DNA of 64,000 nucleotides from Streptomyces sp. ISL-87 (GCF_018614095.1 NZ_JAGGOY010000042.1:1-64000); one strand, 5' to 3'; shown: positions 26,282 to 35,277, numbered from the stretch's first letter. Numbers and translations are program-made. The notes: generated from the letters alone by a model not told the origin.

Positions 26282-27010
26282 TCAGCGCGTTCTGCGCCGG
26301 GCCTTCTTCCGTGCTTCCTCCTCCTCGGCCTTGACCTCGGCGGCGTACCGGTCGACGTACTCCTGGCCGGACAGTTCGAGGATCGCGTACATGATCTCGT
26401 CGGTGACGGCACGCAGGACGGCCCGCTCGCCCTCCAGTCCGGCGTACCGGGAGAAGTCCATCGGCCTGCCGAACCGGATCGTCACCCGCCTGATCTTCGG
26501 GATCTTCTGCCCGGGCGGCTGGATCTCGAAGGTGCCGAGCATCGCGCAGGGGATGACCGGCACCCCGGCGCCCAGCGCCATCGCGGCCACGCCCACCTTC
26601 CCCTTGTAGAGCCGGCCGTCGTGCGAGCGGGTGCCCTCCGGGTAGATGCCCAGCAGCTCGTCCTTGGCCAGCACGCCCAGCCCCTCCCGGAGCGCGGCCT
26701 GCCCGGCGTTCTTCCCCGAACGGTCCACGGGAATCTGTCCGGCGCTGCGGAAGAAGGCGGCGGTCAGCCGGCCCTTCACCCCGGGGCCGGTGAAGTACTC
26801 GGCCTTGGCGAGGAACGTGATGCGGCGCTTGAGGATCGCGGGCATCAGGAAGTGGTCGGAGAACGACAGATGATTGCCCGCGACGATCGCGGCCCCCTCG
26901 GCCGGGATGTTCTCCAGACCCTCGATCCGCGGCCGGAACAGCAGTCGCAGCAGCGGACCGAGCAGCACGTGCTTGAGCAAGTGGTAGAACACCGGGCCAT
27001 TCCCCTTCAC
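26282..27010 (-). CDS. 1-acyl-sn-glycerol-3-phosphate acyltransferase (PlsC family)
   Basis: A 242-residue membrane-associated acyltransferase of phospholipid synthesis. The HX4D catalytic motif is GNHLSFSDHFLMP, the glycerol-phosphate motif is GIYPEGTRSHDG and the following KGKVG fits. The C-terminus is Lys/Arg/Glu-rich and likely cytoplasmic. Start is GTG. It is convergent with the peptidase gene. Confidence 0.9.
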   Translation of the reverse strand: MKGNGPVFYHLLKHVLLGPLLRLLFRPRIEGLENIPAEGAAIVAGNHLSFSDHFLMPAILKRRITFLAKAEYFTGPGVKGRLTAAFFRSAGQIPVDRSGKNAGQAALREGLGVLAKDELLGIYPEGTRSHDGRLYKGKVGVAAMALGAGVPVIPCAMLGTFEIQPPGQKIPKIRRVTIRFGRPMDFSRYAGLEGERAVLRAVTDEIMYAILELSGQEYVDRYAAEVKAEEEEARKKARRRTR

Positions 27011-27121
27011 CTGGCGGTCGGATCAGTGTGACGCACCCGGTGCCGGATGGGCATGGCGAATCAGAATCCGACCGGACGGCGCCCACGGAGCAGCGGCCGA
27101 CCCGGTTCGGTGCGGCTCGGT

Positions 27122-27280
27122 TCAGGCGCCGCGCGAGGCGGCCATCCCGGCGGTCAGCAGCCCCAGCACCACCCAGCCGAACCACAGCCAGCCGTTGCTG
27201 CCGAGGGCCACGGAATACGTGGCGACGGCCACCAGAGCGGCGAAGGTCGTGATAGCCATCGCCTTAACGGATCCGGTCAT
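27122..27280 (-). CDS. Small membrane protein
   Basis: A 52-residue protein that is almost entirely two hydrophobic helices (ITTFAALVAVATYSVALGS and WLWFGWVVLGLLTAGMAAS). It lies 32 bases downstream of the CtaG-like gene, same strand. Proteins of this size and pattern occur at this place in other Streptomyces; function is unknown. The ATG at 27280 is chosen. Confidence 0.6.
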   Translation of the reverse strand: MTGSVKAMAITTFAALVAVATYSVALGSNGWLWFGWVVLGLLTAGMAASRGA

Positions 27281-27312
27281 GCCCCATGGTGGCGCGCGAA
27301 GGCGGTCCTCCG

Positions 27313-28275
27313 CTACTGGCCACGCGCTTGGAGCGAGGCCAGATAAGAGTTGTACGCCTCGAGCTCCTGGTCGCCGTCGCGGTCCGCGGCCCGGTCGGAG
27401 CGCTTCGCCGCCCGCTGCTCGGAGTGGTACCACTGGTAGACCAGGGCGATCAGCACCAGCACCGAGGGGATCTCGCTGAAGGCCCAGGCGATGCCGCCGC
27501 CCCACTGCTGGTCCAGGAGGGCGTCGATGTCGAGGGAGGGCGACGGGTTCGCGTACGTCTTGATCATCGGCTCGCTCGCCATCATCAGCGCGATGCCGAA
27601 GAAGGCGTGGAACGGCATCCCGGCGAACAGCTCCAGCATTCGCATGACATAGCCGGGGCGCTGCGGGCCCGGGTCCACGCCCATGATCGGCCAGAAGAAG
27701 ATGACGCCGACCGCGAGGAAGTGCACCATCATCGCGATGTGCCCGGTCCGGCTCTCCATCAGGAAGTCGAAGATCGGGGTGAAGTACAGCGCGTAGAGGC
27801 TAGCGATGAACATCGGGATCGTGAAGGCCGGGTGGGTGATCACCTTCATGTACCGGCTGTGCAGCACCATCAGGAGCAGCTCGCGCGGCCCCTTCCGGCC
27901 GCGGGCGGCCGGCGGCAGGGCGCGCAGCGCCAGCGTCATCGGGGCGCCGAGCAGCAGCAGGATCGGGGTGATCATGCTGATGACCATGTGCTGGACCATG
28001 TGCACGCTGAACATGACCATGCCGTAGTCGTTCAGCTTCGTACACATCACCAGGACCACGGTCAGCACGCCGACGGCGAAGGCGATGGTCCGGCCCAGCG
28101 GCCAGGAGTCCCCGCGCCGGCGCAGCCGCAGCACGCCCCACCCGTACAGGCCGAGCCCCACCAGGGAGCCGATCAGGAAGAAGGCGTCGAAGGAGAACTC
28201 CAGCCCGCGCCCGAGAGTGAACGGCGGCAGGTCCATGTCCATGTTCATGTCCATGCCGTGACCGCTGTGATCCAT
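27313..28275 (-). CDS. CtaG-type cytochrome c oxidase assembly membrane protein
   Basis: A 320-residue polytopic membrane protein (about seven helices) of the caa3_CtaG family, linked to copper delivery and assembly of cytochrome oxidase. The N-terminus is Met/His/Asp-rich (MDHSGHGMDMNMDMDLPPF), which could bind copper. Conserved His residues are seen in MFSVHMVQHMVIS. The C-terminal 45 residues are polar and cytoplasmic. Confidence 0.9.
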   Translation of the reverse strand: MDHSGHGMDMNMDMDLPPFTLGRGLEFSFDAFFLIGSLVGLGLYGWGVLRLRRRGDSWPLGRTIAFAVGVLTVVLVMCTKLNDYGMVMFSVHMVQHMVISMITPILLLLGAPMTLALRALPPAARGRKGPRELLLMVLHSRYMKVITHPAFTIPMFIASLYALYFTPIFDFLMESRTGHIAMMVHFLAVGVIFFWPIMGVDPGPQRPGYVMRMLELFAGMPFHAFFGIALMMASEPMIKTYANPSPSLDIDALLDQQWGGGIAWAFSEIPSVLVLIALVYQWYHSEQRAAKRSDRAADRDGDQELEAYNSYLASLQARGQ

Positions 28276-28316
28276 CTCTTCACTCCCTTGACCCGTGGTG
28301 CCCCACCACAGTAGTG

Positions 28317-28348
28317 CCGCCCCCGGGCGCTATCGCGTCCGGGGGCGG
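28317..28348 (-). terminator. Hairpin terminator after pfkA
   Basis: CCGCCCCCGG (28317–28326) pairs with CCGGGGGCGG (28339–28348) over a 12-base loop, 20 bases past the pfkA stop. There is no T tract, as is usual for Streptomyces. Confidence 0.65.
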
Positions 28349-28367
28349 TGACAGAAGGGGGGAAAGA

Positions 28368-29393
28368 TCACAGAACGGTCTGCGCCTCGGCGTACCGCTC
28401 GGCCGGGACCGTCTTGAGGGTCTCTACGGCCTGGGCGAGCGGCACCATCTCGATGTCGGTGCCGCGCAGGGCGGTCAGCATGCCGAACTCGCCGCGGTGC
28501 GCGGCCTCCACCGCGTGCCAGCCGAAGCGGGTGGCGAGGACCCGGTCGTACGCGGTGGGCGTGCCGCCGCGCTGGACGTGGCCGAGGATGACCGGCCGTG
28601 CCTCCTTGCCGAGGCGGTGCTCCAGCTCGACCGCGAGCCGGTTGCCGATGCCGGCGAACCGCTCGTGTCCGTACATGTCCGTGCCGCCGTCCTCGAAGGC
28701 CATCGAGCCCTCCGCGGGCTTGGCGCCCTCGGCGACCACGACGATCGCGAACCGCTTGCCCGCCGAGAAGCGCTCGCCGACGATCGCCGTCAGCTCCTCG
28801 ATGTCGAAGGGCCGTTCCGGAACGACGATCGCGTGCGCGCCGGCCGCCATGCCCGAGTGCAGGGCGATCCAGCCCGTGTGGCGGCCCATGACCTCGACGA
28901 CCATCACGCGCTGGTGCGACTCGGCGGTCGTCTTCAGCCGGTCCAGGGCCTCGGTGGCGACCCCGACGGCCGTGTCGAAGCCGAAGGTGACATCGGTCGA
29001 GGCGATGTCGTTGTCGATGGTCTTCGGGACGCCCACGATCGGCAGGCCGGCCTGCGAGAGCAGGTTCGCGGCCTTCAGGGTGCCCTCGCCGCCGATCGGG
29101 ATGATGGCGTCCAGGCCGAGGTCGGCCACATGGCCGCGGGCCCGTTCCACGCCGTCGCGCAGATGCGCGGGCTGGACCCGGGAGGAGCCGAGGATGGTGC
29201 CGCCGCGGGCCAGGATTCCGCTTACGGCGTCCAGGTCGAGCTTGCGGTAGTCGCACTCCAGCAGGCCCCGCCAGCCGTCGTGGAAGCCGATGACCTCGTC
29301 ACCGTGATCGACGACGGCGCGGTGCACGACGGAACGGATGACGGCATTGAGGCCGGGGCAGTCGCCGCCGGAAGTGAGCACACCAATGCGCAT
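28368..29393 (-). CDS. pfkA: 6-phosphofructokinase
   Basis: A 341-residue glycolytic enzyme phosphorylating fructose 6-phosphate. Motifs are GGDCPGLNAVIR, PIGGEGTLKAA, TIDNDIASTDVTFGFDTA with the catalytic Asp and VMGRHTGWIALHSG. Gly after GGE (GGEGT) is the ATP-dependent pattern; PPi-dependent enzymes carry Asp there. Start ATG at 29393. Streptomyces genomes usually have several pfkA paralogues; from memory this neighbourhood fits the third S. coelicolor copy. Confidence 0.95.
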   Translation of the reverse strand: MRIGVLTSGGDCPGLNAVIRSVVHRAVVDHGDEVIGFHDGWRGLLECDYRKLDLDAVSGILARGGTILGSSRVQPAHLRDGVERARGHVADLGLDAIIPIGGEGTLKAANLLSQAGLPIVGVPKTIDNDIASTDVTFGFDTAVGVATEALDRLKTTAESHQRVMVVEVMGRHTGWIALHSGMAAGAHAIVVPERPFDIEELTAIVGERFSAGKRFAIVVVAEGAKPAEGSMAFEDGGTDMYGHERFAGIGNRLAVELEHRLGKEARPVILGHVQRGGTPTAYDRVLATRFGWHAVEAAHRGEFGMLTALRGTDIEMVPLAQAVETLKTVPAERYAEAQTVL

Positions 29394-29531
29394 GGCAGGA
29401 AAAACCTTTGCAACGTGGGCCGACGACCGGACCACGTCGTCCGGTTGGAACTACCTGTCACCCTACAAGCGGATCCGCACCGGACTGAACCATCCTCCAC
29501 ATGCTGGTCAGGCCGGTCGTACGAACGCACG

Positions 29532-29565
29532 TCGGCCCGGATTCCCCCAGGGGAATCCGGGCCGA
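29532..29565 (-). terminator. Strong hairpin terminator after murT-gatD
   Basis: A 16-bp perfect stem (TCGGCCCGGATTCCCC at 29532–29547, complement at 29550–29565) with a two-base centre, 20 bases beyond the gatD stop and between gatD and pfkA, which read in the same direction. No T tract. Confidence 0.75.
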
Positions 29566-29584
29566 ATGCCAGGGAAAGCGCGGG

Positions 29585-30313
29585 TTACGCGGGCTGCGTG
29601 GCCGCCGCGATGCGCTCGGCGCGCAGCGCCTCGTACCACCGGTCGTCGATGGGCGGCAGCGCGTTCACATCGAGGGCCAGCTTCAGCAGCAGGTCCGCGA
29701 TCTGCGGGTTGCGCGCCATGACCGGGCCGTGCATGTACGTGCCGAACACCGTGTCGTTGTACGCGCCCTCGGTGCCGTCGCCGGTGCCGTTGCCGCGGCC
29801 CAGGCGGGTCTGGGCGAACGGCTTGGCCGTCGGGCCGAGGTGCGTGACGCCCTGGTGGTTCTCGAAGCCCGTCAGCGGCGGCAGGCCCAGGCGCGGGTCG
29901 ATGTCCGCGAGGACGTCGCCGACGCACCGCTCTCCCTCACCGCGCACGGTGACCACGTCCAGCAGGCCGAGGCCCTGCTGGCGCTCGCCCATGTCGTTGA
30001 CGAACTCGTTGCCGAGGATCTGGTAGCCGGCGCAGACGGAGAAGACGATCGCCCCGTTCGAGACGGCCCGCTCCAGACCGCCGTCCCGCAGCAGCCGCTC
30101 GGCGGCCAGCCGCTGGGGCCGGTCCTCGCCGCCGCCGATCAGGTAGATGTCGCCCGAGGTGGGGATCGGCTGGTCGCTGCGCACGTCCACGCGGTGCACG
30201 TCCAGGCCGCGCTGGCGCGCGCGGCGCTCCACCACGAGGGCGTTGCCCTGGTCTCCGTACGTGCTCAGCAGGTCCGGGTAGACCCACACCAGACGCAGGC
30301 TGTTGTCGCTCAT
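29585..30313 (-). CDS. gatD: Lipid II isoglutaminyl synthase, glutamine amidotransferase subunit
   Basis: A 242-residue class-I glutamine amidotransferase. The nucleophile Cys is in VFSVCAGYQILG and the catalytic His in FENHQGVTHLGP. It releases ammonia from glutamine for MurT, which amidates the D-Glu alpha-carboxyl of lipid II, an actinobacterial and Gram-positive cell-wall modification. It is related to CobQ-type amidotransferases, but the murT gene just upstream fixes the assignment. Confidence 0.93.
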   Translation of the reverse strand: MSDNSLRLVWVYPDLLSTYGDQGNALVVERRARQRGLDVHRVDVRSDQPIPTSGDIYLIGGGEDRPQRLAAERLLRDGGLERAVSNGAIVFSVCAGYQILGNEFVNDMGERQQGLGLLDVVTVRGEGERCVGDVLADIDPRLGLPPLTGFENHQGVTHLGPTAKPFAQTRLGRGNGTGDGTEGAYNDTVFGTYMHGPVMARNPQIADLLLKLALDVNALPPIDDRWYEALRAERIAAATQPA

Positions 30314-30344
30314 GCTCTTTTCCTCTGCGGTTCAGGTGAGAGTT

Positions 30345-31583
30345 CTAGTTGCCGACGCGGCGGCGCACGTCCTGGAAGGCGGTGTAGTTGGCGATCAGCT
30401 CGATCTGCCCGGGCGGCGCCAGCTGCACGGCCTCGTCGAGGGTCTCGCACACCCGGAAGTCCAGGCCCGCGACCTCGAGGCGGACCGCGAGGTCCAGCTT
30501 GCGGTCGCCGATCACGAAGATCGGGTGGCCGGCCAGGCGCGGGTAGTCCACGTCCCACAGCCAGGAGGTGTCGGTGCCGTCGGCGCCGCGCGCGTTCACC
30601 GAGAGGATCACCGGGGTGGGCGGCGGGTCGATCAGCGAAAACGTTTCGAGCCAGCCCGCCGGGTTCTTGGCGAGCAGCAGCCGCAGCTCACGGCCCTGGA
30701 AGTTGACCACGTCGTAGCGGCCGGCGACGGCCTGCACCTGGTACATCCGCTCCAGCGCGACCTGCGGCGGCACACCGAAGACGGCGGCCACGGCGGCCGA
30801 CGTCGCGGCGTTCGCCTTGTTGGCGCGTCCGGGCAGCTGGAGGTGGATCGGCCACGCAGACCCGTGCGGGTCCAGGACGTGGTCGCCGGACAGCACCCAG
30901 CTGGGGACGGGGCGGCGGAAGCCGCACTCGCCGCAGAACCAGTCGTCGCCCGGGCGCTGCATGACGCCACCGCAGGAGGGGCACGACCAGGCGTCGTCCT
31001 TCCACTCCTGGCCGGCCGCGACCCACACCACGTTCTGTGACGAGGAGGCCGACCACACGATCAGCGGGTCGTCGCAGTTCGCGACGATGACCGCCTTGGA
31101 GCCCGAGAGCCCCTCGCGCCACTTCTCCGCGAGCATGCGGGTCTCGGCGGCGCGGTCCAGCTGGTCGCGGGAGAGGTTCAGCAGGGCGATCACCTTGGGG
31201 GTGACGTCCCGGGCCACTCCGGCCAGGTACTTCTCGTCCACCTCGATGACGCCGTACTTGGAGTCCGAGCCGCCCGCCAGCGCCGAGGTGATGCCGGCCG
31301 GCATGTTCGCGCCGAGCGCGTTGGACACGACCGGACCGCTGGCCCGCAGGGCCTCCGCGATCAGCCGGGTCGTCGTGGTCTTGCCGTTCGTCGCGGAGAC
31401 GAGGACGACATCGAGATGCTGCGCCAGCGCTCCGAGAAGATCGGGGTCGAGTTTGAGTGCGACCTTGCCACCGATCACCGATCCGCTTCCGCGTCCCGCG
31501 GCCCGCGACACCGCCGCCGCGGCCTTGCCCGCCGTCACGGCCAGCTTGGCCCGCGGCGAAAGCGGCTCTGTGTTGCCTGCCAT
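30345..31583 (-). CDS. murT: Lipid II isoglutaminyl synthase, Mur ligase subunit
   Basis: A 412-residue Mur-ligase-like ATPase. P-loop VSATNGKTTTTRLIAEALRA, central ALLNLSRDQLDR, and a zinc ribbon CPSCGG…CGECG (about residues 203–232) inserted in the central domain, as in characterised MurT; the C-terminal part is DUF1727. It pairs with GatD to amidate lipid II. ATG at 31583 has GGAGG upstream; the longer open frame antisense to deformylase is a shadow. Confidence 0.95.
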   Translation of the reverse strand: MAGNTEPLSPRAKLAVTAGKAAAAVSRAAGRGSGSVIGGKVALKLDPDLLGALAQHLDVVLVSATNGKTTTTRLIAEALRASGPVVSNALGANMPAGITSALAGGSDSKYGVIEVDEKYLAGVARDVTPKVIALLNLSRDQLDRAAETRMLAEKWREGLSGSKAVIVANCDDPLIVWSASSSQNVVWVAAGQEWKDDAWSCPSCGGVMQRPGDDWFCGECGFRRPVPSWVLSGDHVLDPHGSAWPIHLQLPGRANKANAATSAAVAAVFGVPPQVALERMYQVQAVAGRYDVVNFQGRELRLLLAKNPAGWLETFSLIDPPPTPVILSVNARGADGTDTSWLWDVDYPRLAGHPIFVIGDRKLDLAVRLEVAGLDFRVCETLDEAVQLAPPGQIELIANYTAFQDVRRRVGN

Positions 31584-31706
31584 CGTCCCTTGTCCTCCTT
31601 GCGTCGGTCGGCCCCAGCCTATCCAGTACCGGCCGGGGCCCTGACCGCGGCGCCCCAGTGCCGCCTCGGATCTCCTCATATATTCGCCCGTCGTACGCTT
31701 ACGGCC

Positions 31707-32264
31707 ATGCGACAGCGCCCCATCCCCGGTACCACCGGCATCGTCCGCACCATGAGCCTGCTGGGCGATCCGGTGCTCCGCTCGGCCTGCGCGGAGGTTA
31801 CCGAATTCGGCCCTGCCCTCGACCGCCTCATCGAGGACATGTACGCGACGATGTACGCCGCCCAGGGCGTCGGCCTCGCCGCGAACCAGATCGGCGTCGG
31901 GCAGCGGGTGTTCGTCTACGACTGCCCCGACGACGAGGATGTGCGCCACGTCGGGCACATCGTCAACCCGCGCCTGGTGACAGCCGACGGGGACGAGTTC
32001 CGCGGCCCCGAGGGGTGCCTGTCGCTGCCCGGCCTGGAGGCGGGCACGGACCGCTTCGACCACGCCGTCGTCGAAGGGGTCACCTCCGACGGGGCGCCGG
32101 TACGGATCGACGGCACCGGTTTCTTCGCCCGCTGCCTCCAGCACGAGTGCGACCACCTCGACGGCACCGTGTACGCGGACCGCGTGACCGGGCTGCGCGC
32201 GCGCAGGCTCCAGCGGGCGATCCGCAAGACGCCGTGGGGTGCGCGGGCCCTCGCGCAGGCCTGA
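31707..32264 (+). CDS. def: Peptide deformylase
   Basis: A 185-residue metalloenzyme that removes the formyl group from new polypeptides. All three motifs are present: GVGLAANQIG, EGCLSLPG (Cys ligand) and HECDHLDG (His ligands and catalytic Glu; most relatives have HEFDH or HEYDH). Divergent from murT. The ATG at 31707 is used; the frame is open far upstream antisense to murT. Confidence 0.95.
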   Translation: MRQRPIPGTTGIVRTMSLLGDPVLRSACAEVTEFGPALDRLIEDMYATMYAAQGVGLAANQIGVGQRVFVYDCPDDEDVRHVGHIVNPRLVTADGDEFRGPEGCLSLPGLEAGTDRFDHAVVEGVTSDGAPVRIDGTGFFARCLQHECDHLDGTVYADRVTGLRARRLQRAIRKTPWGARALAQA

Positions 32265-32271
32265 CGGGGTG

Positions 32272-32352
32272 TTAGGCCTGGACTGTCTTAGGCCCTAACT
32301 GTCTTAGAACCCGACTGCCTTGGGCCCCTCACTGCCTTGGGCCCTGACTGCC
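32272..32352. repeat. Five tandem copies of a 16-bp repeat
   Basis: Units at 32272, 32288, 32304, 32320 (17 bp) and 32337 share the pattern TTAGGCCCTGACTGTC / TTGGGCCCTGACTGCC. The array fills the gap between the convergent deformylase and TetR genes, ending at the TetR stop codon. It reads as a partly decayed slippage repeat, and TTAG in the units gives stop codons. Confidence 0.8.
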
Positions 32353-32997
32353 CTAGAAGCCCGGCCCGTCGGCGCGGTTGCCGGCGGTGGCCAGTCGGCC
32401 CCACAGCAGGTCGGTGAGGCCGGCGACGAGTTCCGCGCGCTCGCACGGGCGCTCGCCGAGCCACCAGTCGCCGGCGGCGTGCATCATGCCCACGATCCCG
32501 TGGCCCCAGACCCGGGCCAGGCGTTCACCGCCCGGGCCGAGATCGACCCGCTCGCCGATCACCTGGGCCAGCTCCTCGCCCAGCCGGCGCAGCAGCGGGG
32601 CCGAGTGCAGGCCCACGTCGAAGCCGCGCTCGGTGGTGTGCGAGTCCTCGGCCGGGTGCATCAGGAACCGGTAGACCTGCGGGCGGGCCTCGATGGCGGC
32701 GAGATAGGTGTCGAGGGTCGACTCCACCCGGCGCCGGCGCTCGGCCGGGGCGTCCAGTGCCGCCCGCAGCGAGTCGAGCAGTGCGTCCGTGTGCCGGATG
32801 GCGAGTGCCTGGTAGAGGCCCGCCTTGTCGCCGAAGTGGCGGTAGAGGATCGGCTTCGTGATGCCGGCCTCCGCCGCGATGGCGTTCATGGAGGCCTTGG
32901 GGCCGTCCCTGAGGACGACCCGGTCGGCCGCTTCGAGCAGTTCCCGGCGCCGGCGCTCGGCCGCTCCCGGCTCACCGGCCTGTTGCGTGGTCTCCAT
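32353..32997 (-). CDS. TetR-family transcriptional regulator
   Basis: A 214-residue repressor. The N-terminal helix-turn-helix is DRVVLRDGPKASMNAIAAEA followed by GITKPILYRHFGDKAGLYQAL; the C-terminal ligand domain ends with WGRLATAGNR. It is divergent from an acyl-CoA dehydrogenase gene; the 195 bases between hold two dyad sites and a promoter. An acyl-CoA or fatty-acid-like effector is likely from context. Confidence 0.9.
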   Translation of the reverse strand: METTQQAGEPGAAERRRRELLEAADRVVLRDGPKASMNAIAAEAGITKPILYRHFGDKAGLYQALAIRHTDALLDSLRAALDAPAERRRRVESTLDTYLAAIEARPQVYRFLMHPAEDSHTTERGFDVGLHSAPLLRRLGEELAQVIGERVDLGPGGERLARVWGHGIVGMMHAAGDWWLGERPCERAELVAGLTDLLWGRLATAGNRADGPGF

Positions 32998-33106
32998 GAC
33001 GTGTTCTCTCCCCGCCCTTGCGATGTGCGTGACGCCCACGCAACGTAACACCCGGCACACCCTGCCGATCGAATCGGCGGTCGTCCTTCGCGGCGGCCGA
33101 CGCCGC

Positions 33107-33136
33107 TTGACAGTGCTTACTCGTCGGTAACAGACT
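33107..33136 (+). promoter_or_regulatory. Candidate promoter and TetR operator for the acyl-CoA dehydrogenase gene
   Basis: TTGACA (33107–33112) and CAGACT (33131–33136) with 18 bases between form a plausible −35/−10. The dyad TTAC-N6-GTAA (33117–33130) lies between them, where a repressor would block RNA polymerase. The coding start is at 33193. Confidence 0.5.
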
Positions 33137-33151
33137 GTGGCCATCGTTCTG

Positions 33152-33166
33152 GTTACCCGTGGTAAC
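33152..33166. promoter_or_regulatory. Palindrome GTTACC-CGT-GGTAAC
   Basis: Perfect 6-bp arms around three bases, just downstream of the candidate promoter. It shares the TTAC/GTAA core of the dyad at 33117–33130, so it may be a second TetR operator. Confidence 0.5.
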
Positions 33167-33192
33167 TACCTTGTGAAGCAGCTGGAGGGGAC

Positions 33193-34422
33193 ATGGCGGA
33201 GTTCACCATGGAGCTCAACGACGACCAGAAGCAGGTACGGGACTGGGTCCACGGCTTCGCCGCCGATGTGATCCGGCCCGCGGCCGCGGAATGGGACGAG
33301 CGCGAAGAGACTCCGTGGCCCGTCATCCAGGAAGCCGCCAAGGTCGGCATCTACTCGCTCGACTTCTACGCGCAGCAGTTCTTCGACCCGACCGGCCTCG
33401 GCATCCCGATGGCGATGGAGGAGCTCTTCTGGGGCGACGCCGGCATCGCCCTGTCGATCGTGGGCACAGGTCTCGCCGCCATCGGCGTCGTCGCCAACGG
33501 CACCGAGGAGCAGATCGGCACCTGGATCCCGCAGATGTACGGCGACCAGAACGATGTGAAGGTCGCCGCCTTCTGCTCCTCCGAGCCCGACGCGGGATCC
33601 GACGTGGGCGCCATGCGCACCCGCGCCGTCTACGACGAGGCGAAGGACGAGTGGGTTCTCAACGGCACCAAGACCTGGGCGACCAACGGCGGCATCGCCA
33701 ACGTCCACATCGTCGTCGCCGTGGTGGACCCGGAGCTGGGCACCAAGGGGCACGCCTCCTTCATCGTGCCGCCGAACACCCCGGGCCTGTCCCAGGGCCA
33801 GAAGTTCAAGAAGCACGGCATCCGGGCCTCGCACACCGCCGAGGTGGTGCTGGAGGACTGCCGGATCCCCGGCTCCTGCCTGCTGGGCGGCAAGGACAAG
33901 CTGGACGAGCGCCTCGCCCGGGCCCGCGAGCGGGCCAAGGCGGGGGGTGGCGAGCGAGTGAAGAACGCCGCCATGGCCACCTTCGAGGCCTCCCGTCCGG
34001 CGGTCGGCGCCATGGCCGTCGGCACGGCACGCGCCGCGTACGAGGTCGCCCTCGACTACGCGAAGACCCGTACGCAGTTCGGCCGTCCGATCATCGACAA
34101 CCAGGGCGTCGCCTTCCAGCTCGCCGACATGCGGACCCAGATCGACGCGGCCCGTCTGCTGGTGTGGCGGGCGTCGTGGATGGCGGTCGCCGGCAAGCCC
34201 TTCACCTCGGCGGAGGGATCGATGTCGAAGCTGTTCGCGAGCGAGGTGGCCAAGAAGGTCACCGCGCAGGCGGTGCAGATCCTCGGCGGGAACGGCTTCA
34301 CCCGGGAGTACCCGGTGGAGCGGATGCACCGCGACAGCGCGATCTACACGATCTTCGAGGGGACCAGCGAGATCCAGCGGCTGGTGATCGCCCGCACGAT
34401 CTCGCAGATGCCGATCCGGTAG
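33193..34422 (+). CDS. Acyl-CoA dehydrogenase
   Basis: A 409-residue FAD enzyme for alpha,beta-dehydrogenation of acyl-CoA. Signatures: AAFCSSEPDAGSDVGAMRTR, QVQILGGNGFTREYPVER (written here as AVQILGGNGFTREYPVER in the sequence) and the catalytic Glu in YTIFEGTSEIQR. Length fits the family. Under likely control of the divergent TetR regulator. Chain-length specificity is unknown. Confidence 0.94.
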   Translation: MAEFTMELNDDQKQVRDWVHGFAADVIRPAAAEWDEREETPWPVIQEAAKVGIYSLDFYAQQFFDPTGLGIPMAMEELFWGDAGIALSIVGTGLAAIGVVANGTEEQIGTWIPQMYGDQNDVKVAAFCSSEPDAGSDVGAMRTRAVYDEAKDEWVLNGTKTWATNGGIANVHIVVAVVDPELGTKGHASFIVPPNTPGLSQGQKFKKHGIRASHTAEVVLEDCRIPGSCLLGGKDKLDERLARARERAKAGGGERVKNAAMATFEASRPAVGAMAVGTARAAYEVALDYAKTRTQFGRPIIDNQGVAFQLADMRTQIDAARLLVWRASWMAVAGKPFTSAEGSMSKLFASEVAKKVTAQAVQILGGNGFTREYPVERMHRDSAIYTIFEGTSEIQRLVIARTISQMPIR

Positions 34423-34435
34423 ACCTGTGCGCATG

Positions 34436-34469
34436 GCGCCCCCGGATGCCTCACGGAGTCCGGGGGCGC
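34436..34469. terminator. Bidirectional hairpin terminator
   Basis: GCGCCCCCGGA (34436–34446) pairs with TCCGGGGGCGC (34459–34469) over a 12-base loop, between two convergent genes. Confidence 0.7.
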
Positions 34470-34476
34470 TTGCCGT

Positions 34477-35277
34477 CTAGTGCAGCGGCGTCAGGCAGGA
34501 AGGGGTAGACCCGTCGTAGCTGTACGCGGGGTCGGCGACGAAGTCGAGAGGGGCGCAGGACGCTTCGGACGAATGAAGGCGCTTGGTGACCTTGTACTGG
34601 GCGCTCGACGAGTAGCAGTCCACGACCTCCAGCCGCTGGTCGCTCCAGGTCCCCTTGTTGCGTACGCACTCACCGACCGACAGCGCCGGCTTGTCCTCGC
34701 CGACGAGCAGGCCGATCACGATCAGCGTCGGGATCGCGAGGAAGAACAGCAGCAGCGGCACGAGGAACAGCAGCACCGGGGCGCGCCGCAACATCGGCTT
34801 GCCCGGGTCGAGGGCGGGCCGGTAGCCGCCCGCCGGGGGCGCCAGTTTCCGGAAGGCCGACCGGGGGCCCAGGTTCATCAGCAGGGTGACGGGCGTGATG
34901 AACAGCGACAGCGGACCCCACCAGCCTTGCCACAGGGTGTCCGCGGACATCCGGCGGTAGGTGGAGAGCCCGCAGTCCCGGCAGAACGGCCCGGGCAGGC
35001 TCAGGAACCGCATCACAACGATCATGCCCTGGTGGCCGCGTACGGTCGCGTGCGCGGCGGGCTGGGCCCCGCAGACGCGGCAGCCGTACGCGCCCTGCGG
35101 CGGCGGGTAGAGGCCGTACGGGACGGCCTGCTGCTGCGGTGGCACGGCGTACGGGCCGTGCGGCCAGTGGGGGCCGCCCTGCTGGGGCGGGGTGGGCTGC
35201 GGGCCGTAGGGGCCGCCCTGTTGGGCGGCGTACGGGGGATAGGGGCCGGCGCCGTGCTGCGGTGGCGGAGTGGCCAC
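34477..35277 (-). CDS. Membrane protein with Pro-rich N-terminus and LppU-like C-terminus
   Basis: About 266 residues. The first 65 residues are Pro/Gln/Gly/Tyr-rich, followed by a CxxC…CxxC pair (CRVCG and CRDCG) that may bind zinc, two hydrophobic segments (near LSLFITPVTLLMNLG and APVLLFLVPLLLFFLAIPTL), and an exported C-terminal domain with paired Cys (SVGECVRNKG, VVDCYSS, ASC) like actinobacterial LppU/septum-formation proteins. Function is unknown. GTG at 35277, with GAGGAG upstream, is the better start. Confidence 0.75.
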   Translation of the reverse strand: MATPPPQHGAGPYPPYAAQQGGPYGPQPTPPQQGGPHWPHGPYAVPPQQQAVPYGLYPPPQGAYGCRVCGAQPAAHATVRGHQGMIVVMRFLSLPGPFCRDCGLSTYRRMSADTLWQGWWGPLSLFITPVTLLMNLGPRSAFRKLAPPAGGYRPALDPGKPMLRRAPVLLFLVPLLLFFLAIPTLIVIGLLVGEDKPALSVGECVRNKGTWSDQRLEVVDCYSSSAQYKVTKRLHSSEASCAPLDFVADPAYSYDGSTPSCLTPLH

